Part shown: positions 9,746 to 17,054 of the stretch, one piece after another | Position numbering within the stretch: the first letter of the stretch is position 1 | Layout of the letters: the number at the start of each line of letters is the position of its first letter | Source of the DNA: an uncultured bacterium | GTDB taxonomy: Bacteria > Bacillota > Clostridia > Lachnospirales > Lachnospiraceae | Assembly: GCA_947643145.1 (NCBI GenBank) | Contig: CANRVD010000009.1 | Location: forward strand, 1 to 59,977 | Reading direction: 5' to 3' | Length of the DNA stretch: 59,977 nucleotides | Made by a program: the position numbers and the translations under genes | The notes under the pieces: generated by a model | What the model saw: the letters and a program-made list of their open reading frames with translations, nothing else | Database searches by the model: none | Told to the model about the DNA's origin: nothing

Positions 9746-9874
9746 ATGAATAAAAATAAATATCTTGCCAAAGGGACACTTCACATAAGGAAGTGTCCCT
9801 TTGGGCGTTTTAGAGAATTTGTAGAGATGGTCGGATATGATGAATTTGGCAGAAATCCATCGAACATACGTTAG
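9746..9874 (+). CDS. small ORF (42 aa), possible leader peptide with internal terminator
   Basis: ATG at 9746 follows CAGAAAGGGACTAA and opens a 42-codon frame ending at TAG 9872-9874. The peptide is basic at the start (MNKNKYLAKGT) and contains KCPFGRFREF and VGYDEFGRNP. A near-perfect 15-bp hairpin followed by GGCGTTTT lies inside the frame (9768-9810), so a transcript would be terminated within it unless ribosomes or another factor intervene. That is the layout of a transcription attenuator leader. No complete downstream target gene remains; the sequence ahead is transposon debris. It could also be a relic. Confidence 0.45.
   Translation: MNKNKYLAKGTLHIRKCPFGRFREFVEMVGYDEFGRNPSNIR
9768..9810 (+). 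terminator. hairpin/terminator inside the small ORF
   Basis: CCAAAGGGACACTTC (9768-9782) pairs perfectly with GAAGTGTCCCTTTGG (9790-9804) around a 7-nt loop, followed by GCGTTTT. Confidence 0.7.
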
Positions 9875-9915
9875 ATAAATTTCTGCCAGTGCATAACAAT
9901 AAGACGATATGGGAT

Positions 9916-10092
9916 TTAGAAGATATAAAAGCCTTCTCCGCCAAAATCGTCATTAAACGGGTCATCTTCATTTAAGAAATAATCCATATCGAGAAGGTCA
10001 TCCTCGCTCATGCGGCGAATGTCCTCCGATGTCATTCCTTCCGGTGGATTATCCATATATTTGATGCGTAGCTTCTCTGTGTTTGGTTTCAT
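9916..10092 (-). CDS. small acidic protein of unknown function (58 aa)
   Basis: This frame is too short for ordinary ORF lists but has a strong AAAGGAGG ribosome binding site 8 nt before its ATG at 10092. The product is acidic and coherent: it begins MKPNTEKLRIKYMDNPPEG, continues TSEDIRRMSEDDLLDMDYFL, and ends in an Asp/Glu/Gly-rich tail closing with GFYIF. I know no function. Proteins of this sort are common on clostridial mobile elements, in line with the transposase relic next door. The ribosome binding site lies in a palindrome (CCTCCTTT/AAAGGAGG, 10101-10117), and a GGGTAGT/ACTACCC hairpin precedes it at 10116-10137, so translation may be controlled. Confidence 0.65.
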   Translation of the reverse strand: MKPNTEKLRIKYMDNPPEGMTSEDIRRMSEDDLLDMDYFLNEDDPFNDDFGGEGFYIF

Positions 10093-10179
10093 ATGTGCAG
10101 CCTCCTTTAAAAGGAGGGTAGTGTCAAATAACTACCCTGTTTTTTGTTTCTAAACCTTTATTTTCAGGAAGTTTGCAAT

Positions 10180-11160
10180 AAAAAGAGCATTGACCTCCCT
10201 TTTTTGATATAATGTCCGTGACCAAACTTCAATTAAACCAAAAAGAAACAATGCTCATGGACATTATACTTTATTTACTTCAATACATCAAATACCAGCA
10301 CAAAATAATCTGCCAGCTTTTAAACTTTATTTGCAGATACATCCCTCTCAAACAGTGGGTTTTCGATGACTCACATTCCCCAAAATTCAAGGTCGACGGA
10401 CTCCCTAAAATCATTCACTATGAACCTTGGGATTACCGTGAATACATCCCTTACATACAATGGCGGTACGGTAAACAATACAGCCTGTCAAACGCCGTTC
10501 TGAATGCGATATAGACGATAACTGCACCTGTTCACGCTGCAACGCACCAAAACCATACCTGTATCAAAACAACGGTTCCAAAAACCAGGTCATGTGCAAA
10601 GTTTGCTCTACCCTGTTCAGTCCGGAACAGAGCCGTTTTACCAAAAACAACACCCTGCGATGCCCACACTGCCTTAATGCACTGGTTCCAAAGAAAAACA
10701 GAAAACATTTCATTGTCCATAAAGGTGTAACTCCAAAGTGCCCCTATTATCTCCACAATCTCCAAATATCACACTAGCAGGTTGCGAACTACTGCAGGAC
10801 AGCAGCACTCTGTGTAAAACCATTTGTTGACCAAATACCGTCCTTACAAGCAGATGATTGAACGGTTAAACAGAACCTACAAAGCATCCTGCCGCCCCAC
10901 AAACGGATTTGACAACATTGACGGGGCCAGCTATGATTTTAGCTCTTTGGGTTGCATACTATAACTTCCTGCGCCCGCATAAGCATAAAAACTACCATGT
11001 CCTTAACCGTGTTGAAATACTTGAAAACGCTGACAACATGCAGGGAAAATGGCAGCTCCTGATATATCTTGGACAATGCCAGATAAAGGAACTCCAAAAA
11101 CAGGGCGAAGCCCAAAACTGTTCCTGTGTTCTTCGCCGTCGGTAGTATTATCAGAGCATT
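10180..11160 (+). mobile_element. decayed insertion sequence: zinc-ribbon DDE transposase relic
   Basis: Fragments of one transposase lie in order but in different frames. An N-terminal piece (10212-10514) contains DIILYLLQYIKYQHK and KFKVDGLPKIIHYEPWDYRE. A zinc-ribbon piece (about 10515-10780) contains CSRCNAP, VMCKVC and LRCPHCLNALVPK. A catalytic piece (about 10850-10925) contains YKQMIERLNRTYKASC. The C-terminal piece (10921-11145) contains [15 protein letters not shown]. Several frameshifts and an internal deletion make it non-functional. GAGCATTG near 10185 and again near 11155 may mark the original ends. The right end abuts a truncated HxlR regulator. Confidence 0.75.
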
Positions 11161-11275
11161 GCTTTTCCCTAAATCAGTAAGGTTATACTCCACACGGGGA
11201 GGTACTTCTTTGTAGTCATAACGGGTAATGAGGCCGTCAGCTTCCAGTTCTCGAAGCTGTTTTGTCAGGAATCTT
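11160..11275 (-). pseudogene. HxlR-family transcriptional regulator fragment
   Basis: On the minus strand the stretch [20 protein letters not shown] followed by [17 protein letters not shown] is the recognition-helix and wing region of the MarR-like HxlR regulators. Both ends are lost. The C-terminal side runs into the transposase relic near 11160. The N-terminal side runs into the tail of an ABC transporter of opposite orientation near 11270. Confidence 0.65.
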
Positions 11276-11387
11276 TCTGTTGCAGGATGGAAGAATTGCA
11301 GAGGAAGGAAGCCATGAGGAATTAATGAAATTTGGAGGAGCATATGCAGATATGTTTCGGGTACAGAGTAAATATTATAGGAAATAA
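11268..11387 (+). pseudogene. C-terminal tail of an ABC exporter half-transporter
   Basis: The frame reads [19 protein letters not shown], then [18 protein letters not shown], then stop at 11385-11387. That is the last ~38 residues of an ABC exporter nucleotide-binding domain. It is very close to the tail of the intact gene at 15096-16967 ([17 protein letters not shown]). The rest of the gene is gone; the junction with the HxlR relic is near 11270. A hairpin at 11374-11404 and GGCACA/TGTGCC plus TTTT at 11413-11431 follow. Confidence 0.65.
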
Positions 11388-11412
11388 AACCGGTTTCCTA
11401 TAATCAATTTGC

Positions 11413-11431
11413 GGCACAAAATGTGCCTTTT
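11413..11431 (+). terminator. short terminator-like hairpin
   Basis: GGCACA and TGTGCC form a 6-bp stem around AAA, followed by TTTT, shortly after the ABC tail relic. A separate perfect 11-bp hairpin (ATTATAGGAAA/TTTCCTATAAT) sits just upstream at 11374-11404. Confidence 0.45.
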
Positions 11432-11436
11432 ATCGA

Positions 11437-11910
11437 AATAATAATGAGCATTTAATCAAGTTTTTCCACTATATGGATATGCCCGAAACAGAAAAGGAAG
11501 TGAATACAGGAAAAGCGCTGTCTTTTGAAGAACTGGAAATTAGAACTGTGAGTTTTCGGTATCCTGACAGTGATACATATGTATTAGAGAATGTGAATCT
11601 GAAACTTTACAAAGGAGAGAAACTTGCGATTGTAGGAGAAAATGGTTCTGGTAAAACAACATTGATTAAGCTGCTTTGTAGATTATACCAGCCAACATCC
11701 GGTGAGATTTATAACAATTTTAGTAAGATTTCAAAGCATAAAACTTTGGTTTCCATCAGCCACAGATTATCTTCCTGCCGCATGTATGACAGAGTGGTGG
11801 TCATGGGGGAAAGAGGCATTCTGCAGGATGGTTCCCACGACAAACTGGTAATGGATAAAGATGGAAAATATTTCGAATTTTGGACGGCACAGACGCAGTA
11901 TTATGTATAA
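11437..11910 (+). pseudogene. second ABC exporter half-transporter, internally deleted
   Basis: The open frame can be read from about 11437 (NNEHLIKFFHYMDMPE) into an ABC domain start (TVSFRYPDSDTYVLENVNL) with Walker A GENGSGKTT. After PTSGEIYNN it jumps to LVSISHRLSSCRMYDRV. The Q-loop, LSGGE signature and Walker B are therefore missing and the protein cannot hydrolyse ATP. The tail (KYFEFWTAQTQYYV) closely resembles that of the intact gene at 17055-18905 (KYFELWNAQAQYYQ). With the relic at 11268-11387 this appears to be the ruin of an exporter pair related to the intact pair downstream. Confidence 0.7.
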
Positions 11911-11960
11911 TATGTAATAATGCCAGAGTCGAAAGTAAACAGCAGTGTGCAGTATCAGTA

Positions 11961-11983
11961 AGGGGCAAAATATTTTTGCCCCT
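11961..11983 (+). terminator. hairpin after the ABC relic
   Basis: AGGGGCAAA and TTTGCCCCT form a 9-bp stem. The following sequence is AT-rich (AATATTATGT) rather than a pure T-run, so terminator activity is probable but not certain. Confidence 0.45.
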
Positions 11984-12029
11984 AATATTATGTAATATTT
12001 TCAAAGTTTACGCATAGGACAGATATTCC

Positions 12030-12137
12030 ATGAATACAGTTATCGTAATCGAATATCTGACGGCTAAAGGAAAGCGGACAGATTTGCAATCCGCAGAGGA
12101 ATTAGCCTGTAGGGAAGGAGACCTGCGGCATGGATGA
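12030..12137 (+). CDS. possible upstream ORF (35 aa) overlapping the subtilase start
   Basis: ATG at 12030 opens a 35-codon frame (MNTVIVIEYLTAKGKR at the start) whose TGA at 12135-12137 overlaps the first codons of the protease. Its ribosome binding site (AGGAC) is weak. The overlap suggests translational coupling. CCGCAG (about 12092) and CTGCGG (about 12123) flank the protease ribosome binding site and could pair when the uORF is not translated. Length and weak signals leave real doubt. Confidence 0.35.
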   Translation: MNTVIVIEYLTAKGKRTDLQSAEELACREGDLRHG

Positions 12138-13941
12138 AGGAATGGCATTGCAGGATGAAAAAATAGATAATAGTCTGAGTTTGTCGCTTCAGCTGCCAGA
12201 AGCGGAAAGAATGCAGAGTGAGTCTTTGCAATATGGATATAATCAGGAAACGAAACGATGGCAGATTATTGTAAAATATATTGGGGATATCAAACGATTT
12301 GAAGAGATTTTTCAGGATACAGAAGTTGTAGAACTTTTAAACCAGTATGCAATTATTACGACGAGGGAAGAATATATTGCTGCGATTGCTGCAATGCCGG
12401 AAATTGAATATGTAGAAAAACCCAAAAAGCTTTATTTTAATTTAGAGCAGGGGAGAAATGCATCCTGCATCAGCGGTGTGCAAAGAGTTCCAAATCTTTC
12501 GGGAGGGCAGGCAGGTATGAGTGGTGGAAGGCTGGGGCTTTCCGGAAAAGGGGTGCTTGTTGGAATCATTGATTCAGGGATTGATTATTTTCATGCAACA
12601 TTTCGTGATGAGGCAGGTCATACCAGAATCCGTTATTTATGGGACCAGTCTGCGAGTAAGGCACAGGCAGAGGGGAGAATTCCGGCAGGATATGGTTTTG
12701 GTGCACAGTATTCCAGTGAAGATATCAATGAAGCGTTACATGCAGAAAGTACTTTTGAGGGGGAAAGTATTGTTCCGGTGACGGACAGGGGAAGTGGTCA
12801 TGGAACAGCAGTTGCCGGAGTGGCAGCGGGAAATGGAGGCGGTTCGGAAGGATACCGTTATCGTGGAATCGCGGTAGAAAGTGAACTTCTGGTAGTAAAG
12901 CTTGGAAGGAGCGCACAGGATTTTGCAGGAACTACAGAGGTAATGGAAGGGCTTGATTATGTGATGAGAAAGGCGATTGAATTGCAAATGCCGGTAGCAA
13001 TTAATCTAAGCTTTGGCAATAATAATGGTGCACATGACGGACAGTCTCTTTTTGAAAATTATATTACCTCATTAAATGGTGTATGGAAAAATGCAATTAT
13101 TATTGCATCGGGAAATGAAGGAGATGCAAGGCACCATGCGCAGCTGCAATTATCAGAGCTGGAGGAAGCAGTATCCTTTGCCGTTGGCACGAATGAGAGG
13201 AGTCTGTCTCTGCAAATTTGGAAATCCTATCTTGATGATTTTGCAATATGGCTGGAATCTCCATCCGGGCAGAGGATTCAGGTAGTCAGAGAAGAGGGGA
13301 GTGCCATTACTTATAATATTGGTTCTGATAAGATTCTTATTTTTTATGGAGCGCCAAATCCTTATACGGTATCGCAGGAGATTTTTATTGAATGGATTCC
13401 AAGAAGGACAGGAGATACGGTTGGAAGCGGAATCTGGAAAGTTGGTTTTTTACCGGAGGAAATAAAGGATGGAAAGGTGGATTTGTGGCTTCCTACGATA
13501 GAGGCGATTGGGCTGTCGACCGGGTTTCTGAGTGCAGAACCTGATACGACGCTTACCATCCCCGCTACCGCAAGAGACGTAATAACGGTAGGGGCATATC
13601 AAAGTGCTAATAATAGTGTTGCGCCCTTTTCCGGAAGAGGAAATACAACCGATAGGAGAAATATGCCGACTTTGGTGGCTCCCGGGGTTGGAGTAGTCAC
13701 AGCATTGCCAAGGGGAGGCTATGGACCGAAGACAGGGACCTCAATAGCCGCGCCTTTTGTAACCGGAAGTGCAGCGCTTATGATGGAGTGGGGGATTGTA
13801 AAAGGAAATGACCCGTATTTGTATGGAGAAAAAATAAAAGCGTATCTGATGAAGGGTGCAAGACCTTTACCGGGGGAGAGCGTGCCTTCCGTTAGGCAGG
13901 GATGGGGGGCGCTCTGTCTGAGAGAGAGTCTGCCGGGATGA
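12130..13941 (+). CDS. subtilisin-like serine protease, S8 family (Csp-like)
   Basis: The 603-aa protein has the complete S8 triad: Asp148 in GIIDSGIDYFHATF, His224 in GSGHGTAVAG and Ser538 in GTSIAAPFVTGSAAL. The oxyanion region IIASGNEGDARHH is present. About 140 residues precede the catalytic domain, and a beta-rich insertion lies between the His and Ser regions. This is the layout of the clostridial Csp-type subtilases, which take part in spore germination. There is no obvious signal peptide, as in that group. AAGGAGA precedes the start. Many Lachnospiraceae carry several copies, so a germination role is only inference; the protease assignment is firm. Confidence 0.88.
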   Translation: MDEGMALQDEKIDNSLSLSLQLPEAERMQSESLQYGYNQETKRWQIIVKYIGDIKRFEEIFQDTEVVELLNQYAIITTREEYIAAIAAMPEIEYVEKPKKLYFNLEQGRNASCISGVQRVPNLSGGQAGMSGGRLGLSGKGVLVGIIDSGIDYFHATFRDEAGHTRIRYLWDQSASKAQAEGRIPAGYGFGAQYSSEDINEALHAESTFEGESIVPVTDRGSGHGTAVAGVAAGNGGGSEGYRYRGIAVESELLVVKLGRSAQDFAGTTEVMEGLDYVMRKAIELQMPVAINLSFGNNNGAHDGQSLFENYITSLNGVWKNAIIIASGNEGDARHHAQLQLSELEEAVSFAVGTNERSLSLQIWKSYLDDFAIWLESPSGQRIQVVREEGSAITYNIGSDKILIFYGAPNPYTVSQEIFIEWIPRRTGDTVGSGIWKVGFLPEEIKDGKVDLWLPTIEAIGLSTGFLSAEPDTTLTIPATARDVITVGAYQSANNSVAPFSGRGNTTDRRNMPTLVAPGVGVVTALPRGGYGPKTGTSIAAPFVTGSAALMMEWGIVKGNDPYLYGEKIKAYLMKGARPLPGESVPSVRQGWGALCLRESLPG

Positions 13942-14120
13942 TTTGATACAGATAAAAACGGAAAGCAGGGAAACGAAACAAAAACTGATGGCAGAACAGG
14001 AAGAAATAAAGCAAGATAACACTTACAGATGATGAAAGGTTTTGGAGGATTGGCAAAAAAGTAATGACAAAAATATAATGATTTGGTATATTATAGTTAT
14101 GAAGGGGAAGGGAGGTTCTT

Positions 14121-14324
14121 ATGTATACAGGAGACAGAGATACGGAAGTTATATTCCTGAAAAAATTATGGCGTGGCGAGATGGTTGTCTGTCCAAAATG
14201 CAAAAATGGGAATTTGATTCATCTTCATAAAAAGGCAAAGAAAAGTAATAATGACTGGAAATGTCCGCAGTGTGGTGAGATATACAGAACAATAACTATG
14301 TTACAGGAATTGCCGAATGATTAG
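14121..14324 (+). CDS. small zinc-ribbon protein (67 aa)
   Basis: This 67-aa protein has two CxxC pairs, VCPKCKNG and KCPQCGEI, spaced as a zinc ribbon, with a lysine-rich linker between them. GGGAGG lies 6 nt before the ATG. It is probably a cytoplasmic nucleic-acid-binding or structural protein; no specific function is known. It stands between the subtilase and a GNAT gene with no overlap. Confidence 0.65.
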   Translation: MYTGDRDTEVIFLKKLWRGEMVVCPKCKNGNLIHLHKKAKKSNNDWKCPQCGEIYRTITMLQELPND

Positions 14325-14359
14325 GAAGAGAAAGCTTGACATAATTTCGTTGTAAAAAG

Positions 14360-14401
14360 TGTAATCCCGAGATTTCTGTCGTACATCAATAAGGGATTAC
14401 A
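14360..14401 (+). other. inverted repeat in the intergenic region
   Basis: TGTAATCCC (14360-14368) and GGGATTACA (14393-14401) can pair around a 24-nt loop, downstream of the zinc-ribbon gene and upstream of the GNAT gene. No T-run follows. It could be an operator or a weak hairpin. Confidence 0.35.
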
Positions 14402-14523
14402 GAAAAGAGAAGTGGCTTATTAATCTTCCCTTGTATGCGGTAGAAGAAATCTGCAAATGTGGTAATGGTTAGGAGTGGCAGGTTAAATAGTATGAGTTTG
14501 CAGGAAGTAAAGGAGAAGAGGAG

Positions 14524-15015
14524 ATGAATATAAAAATAGTTCCCGCTTATGATTATCCAAAAGAAGTAGGTGCATTGTTTTCAGAATATACAGATATGTT
14601 AATAGCTGGTGACAGTTCTTTTCAGAAATACCTTGCTATTCAACATTATGATGAGGAAATAAAACATTTAGATGTAAAATATGGCATGCCTTATGGAAGA
14701 TTATATTTGGCTTACAGTGAAGGGGAATTGGCAGGATGTATAGGGCTGAGAAAGATAGATGAGCAAAATGGCGAGATGAAGCGTCTTTATGTCAGGCCGC
14801 AATTCAGAGGACAGCATATAGGAGACAAACTGGTCAAAAAAGTGATGGCAGATGCAAGAGAAATTGGTTATTCCTATATGTTGTTAGATACACTGCCATT
14901 TCTAAAGAGTGCGATTCATATGTATAAGAAATATGGATTTTATGAGATAGAGAGTTATAATGACAGTCCAATGAGTACTTCTATTTATATGAGATTGGAT
15001 TTACGGGATATTTGA
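14524..15015 (+). CDS. GNAT family N-acetyltransferase
   Basis: The 163-aa protein has the GNAT core. The beta4 strand region is GELAGCIGLRKI, motif A is MKRLYVRPQFRGQHIGDKLV with the acetyl-CoA pyrophosphate loop R-G-Q-H-I-G, and the C-terminal part is AIHMYKKYGFYEI. Such enzymes transfer an acetyl group from acetyl-CoA to an amine. The substrate cannot be inferred. GAGAAGAGGAG precedes the start. It is 80 nt upstream of the ABC exporter pair and could be transcribed with it. Confidence 0.85.
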   Translation: MNIKIVPAYDYPKEVGALFSEYTDMLIAGDSSFQKYLAIQHYDEEIKHLDVKYGMPYGRLYLAYSEGELAGCIGLRKIDEQNGEMKRLYVRPQFRGQHIGDKLVKKVMADAREIGYSYMLLDTLPFLKSAIHMYKKYGFYEIESYNDSPMSTSIYMRLDLRDI

Positions 15016-15095
15016 CTAAGTTTTATAAAGCAAAGTGGAGTTAGATTCGATATGATTATAGATAAGTAATGCAACAGCCGATAAGGGGGGAGAGC

Positions 15096-16967
15096 ATGGA
15101 AGGGAAACAAGAGCATACGACACATGGCATATTGAGTAATCTGGGGTTTATGCTCAGAGAACAATGGACATTTGAAAAAAAGCCGGTATGTGTCTGGTTC
15201 TTACGTATTTTGTCTGATTTAGTGGTTTCTTTATTAGGTATCTATTTTCCGAAAGTGGTATTGGACTTCATAGGAGAGTCTGTTTCTGACAGTGAATTTT
15301 TATTGCGAATCGGCAGCCTGACAGTGGTATTGATGATTTTCCAATATGTTAGTTTTTTTTCGGAACAAAGCGTGATGATTGGGGCAATTCGAATCTTAAA
15401 TATGCGTTTTTACCTAGGGAAGGACTGGAAGTCTTTGGACATGGATTATGGGCTCGCCACGTCGAAAGAGGGAAAGCTAAAGATTGAAAAAGCACATAGT
15501 TCCATAAACAGAAACGTACATGTCAACATGGCATCTTATTATATTAATCTTGTAGAATTTCTCAAAAGTATATTGGGGCTTATCTCATTTAGTACAGTTA
15601 TTCTATTATTAAATCCAATTGTAATCTTAATTCTGCTTGTTACATATCTGATAGACGGGCTTATTTCGCTTAGAATACAGCAATGGGAGACTGGCGTAAA
15701 AGAAGAGAGAGCGGTTGTAAACCGACGTCTTGGTTACGTGTTAGACGATATCAGCAATTCACTTATGGCAAAAGATATTAAGATTTACAAAATGATGGAT
15801 TGGATTAATGCGAATACAGGCAAATATATCAATGAATCCAGACAGTTGGAACAAAGGGTGCAGAGAAAATATACCGGACAGCGGTTGATTGAAGCTGTGT
15901 TGATTTTTGCGCGTAATGGAGGTGCATATTTTTATTTGATTTGGAAAATGCTCCATTCAAATATGGCAATTGGTGATTTTACACTGTATTTTGGAGCCAT
16001 TACAGGATTTGGACAATGGCTGGGTCAGGTGGTAGGAAAAATCAGCAGTTTATCAAATGCTAATTATTGTGTGGATGATTACCGCTATTTGATGGAGATG
16101 AAGGACCATATGAAGAGGGATGGGGGTGTTGCAATCCCGGATCTGAAAGCTCCATGCGAGTTACGGTTTGAGGATGTAAGTTTTTGGTATGAAGGCAGCG
16201 GGCATGTCATCCTGAATCATATCAATTTAACGATACATAAAGGTGAGAAACTTGCAGTTGTTGGTAATAACGGTGCGGGGAAAACGACACTGATTAAGCT
16301 GGCATGTGGTTTGTTAGAACCGACATCTGGAAGGATTCTGTTTAATGGAACGGATATCCGTAAGTTCAACCGTGACGATTATTACAAGCTGATGAGTGCG
16401 TCATTTCAAAATGTATGTCTTCTTCCAATGAGTATAGCAATGAACATTGGATATGGCAATGATAGCGGCATAGATAATGAAGCTTTGCATCATAATGAAG
16501 CTTCGTTTCAAAAGAAATTGAACGAAGCAGTCACTTTATCCGGACTTGGGGAAAAGATTGCATCTTTACCAAATGGCATGGACACAGAATTAGTACCTTC
16601 TGTTGTTGATGGTGGAATTAATCTGTCTGGTGGGGAAATGCAGAAGTTAATGTTAGCACGTGCAATCTATAAAGAAGCTCCTTTGATTATACTGGACGAG
16701 CCAACGGCTGCATTAGACCCAATTGCAGAACAGGAGATGTATTTGAAGTATAATGACTTAACGAAAAACCGTACGGCAATCTATATTTCGCATCGGTTGT
16801 CATCAACCAGGTTCTGTGACCGAATCATACTGTTAGATAAGGGGACGATTGCTGAGATTGGAAGCCATGAGGAATTAATGAAGTTATCAGGTAAATATAA
16901 AGAATTGTTTGATATACAGAGCCAATATTATAAGAACGGTATAGAGGGGGAGAAGAGTGAACAATAA
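15096..16967 (+). CDS. ABC exporter half-transporter (TMD-NBD), first of a pair
   Basis: The protein has about 623 aa. I chose the ATG at 15096 because AAGGGGGGAG lies just upstream; the earlier in-frame ATG at 15069 has no such site. An exporter-type membrane domain with about six helices fills residues 30-340. The nucleotide-binding domain follows with Walker A VGNNGAGKTTLIKL, signature LSGGEMQKLMLARA, Walker B LIILDEPTAALDP and H-loop ISHRLSS. It is followed 87 nt later by a second half-transporter, so the two probably form a heterodimer exporting a peptide or drug. The cargo is unknown; no precursor peptide gene was found beside it. Confidence 0.9.
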   Translation: MEGKQEHTTHGILSNLGFMLREQWTFEKKPVCVWFLRILSDLVVSLLGIYFPKVVLDFIGESVSDSEFLLRIGSLTVVLMIFQYVSFFSEQSVMIGAIRILNMRFYLGKDWKSLDMDYGLATSKEGKLKIEKAHSSINRNVHVNMASYYINLVEFLKSILGLISFSTVILLLNPIVILILLVTYLIDGLISLRIQQWETGVKEERAVVNRRLGYVLDDISNSLMAKDIKIYKMMDWINANTGKYINESRQLEQRVQRKYTGQRLIEAVLIFARNGGAYFYLIWKMLHSNMAIGDFTLYFGAITGFGQWLGQVVGKISSLSNANYCVDDYRYLMEMKDHMKRDGGVAIPDLKAPCELRFEDVSFWYEGSGHVILNHINLTIHKGEKLAVVGNNGAGKTTLIKLACGLLEPTSGRILFNGTDIRKFNRDDYYKLMSASFQNVCLLPMSIAMNIGYGNDSGIDNEALHHNEASFQKKLNEAVTLSGLGEKIASLPNGMDTELVPSVVDGGINLSGGEMQKLMLARAIYKEAPLIILDEPTAALDPIAEQEMYLKYNDLTKNRTAIYISHRLSSTRFCDRIILLDKGTIAEIGSHEELMKLSGKYKELFDIQSQYYKNGIEGEKSEQ

Positions 16968-16983
16968 ATTTTTCACTCGGCAA

Positions 16984-17050
16984 GTTTGTGGCTACGCGTT
17001 GCTTGCACAAACATTGTGTTATGCGCAGAAAGCAGCGCAGAAATGAGGTA
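16984..17050 (+). promoter_or_regulatory. predicted pseudoknot leader before the second exporter gene
   Basis: GTTTGTG (16984-16990) and CACAAAC (17006-17012) form a hairpin. Its loop segment GCGTTGCTT (16996-17004) is complementary to AAGCAGCGC (17030-17038), 9 bp with one G-U pair. The 3' strand lies directly before AGAAATGAGGT, which holds the ribosome binding site of the gene at 17055. The same arrangement with different paired bases occurs at 38941-39005. This is a prediction from two copies. Confidence 0.5.
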
Positions 17051-17054
17051 AAGC

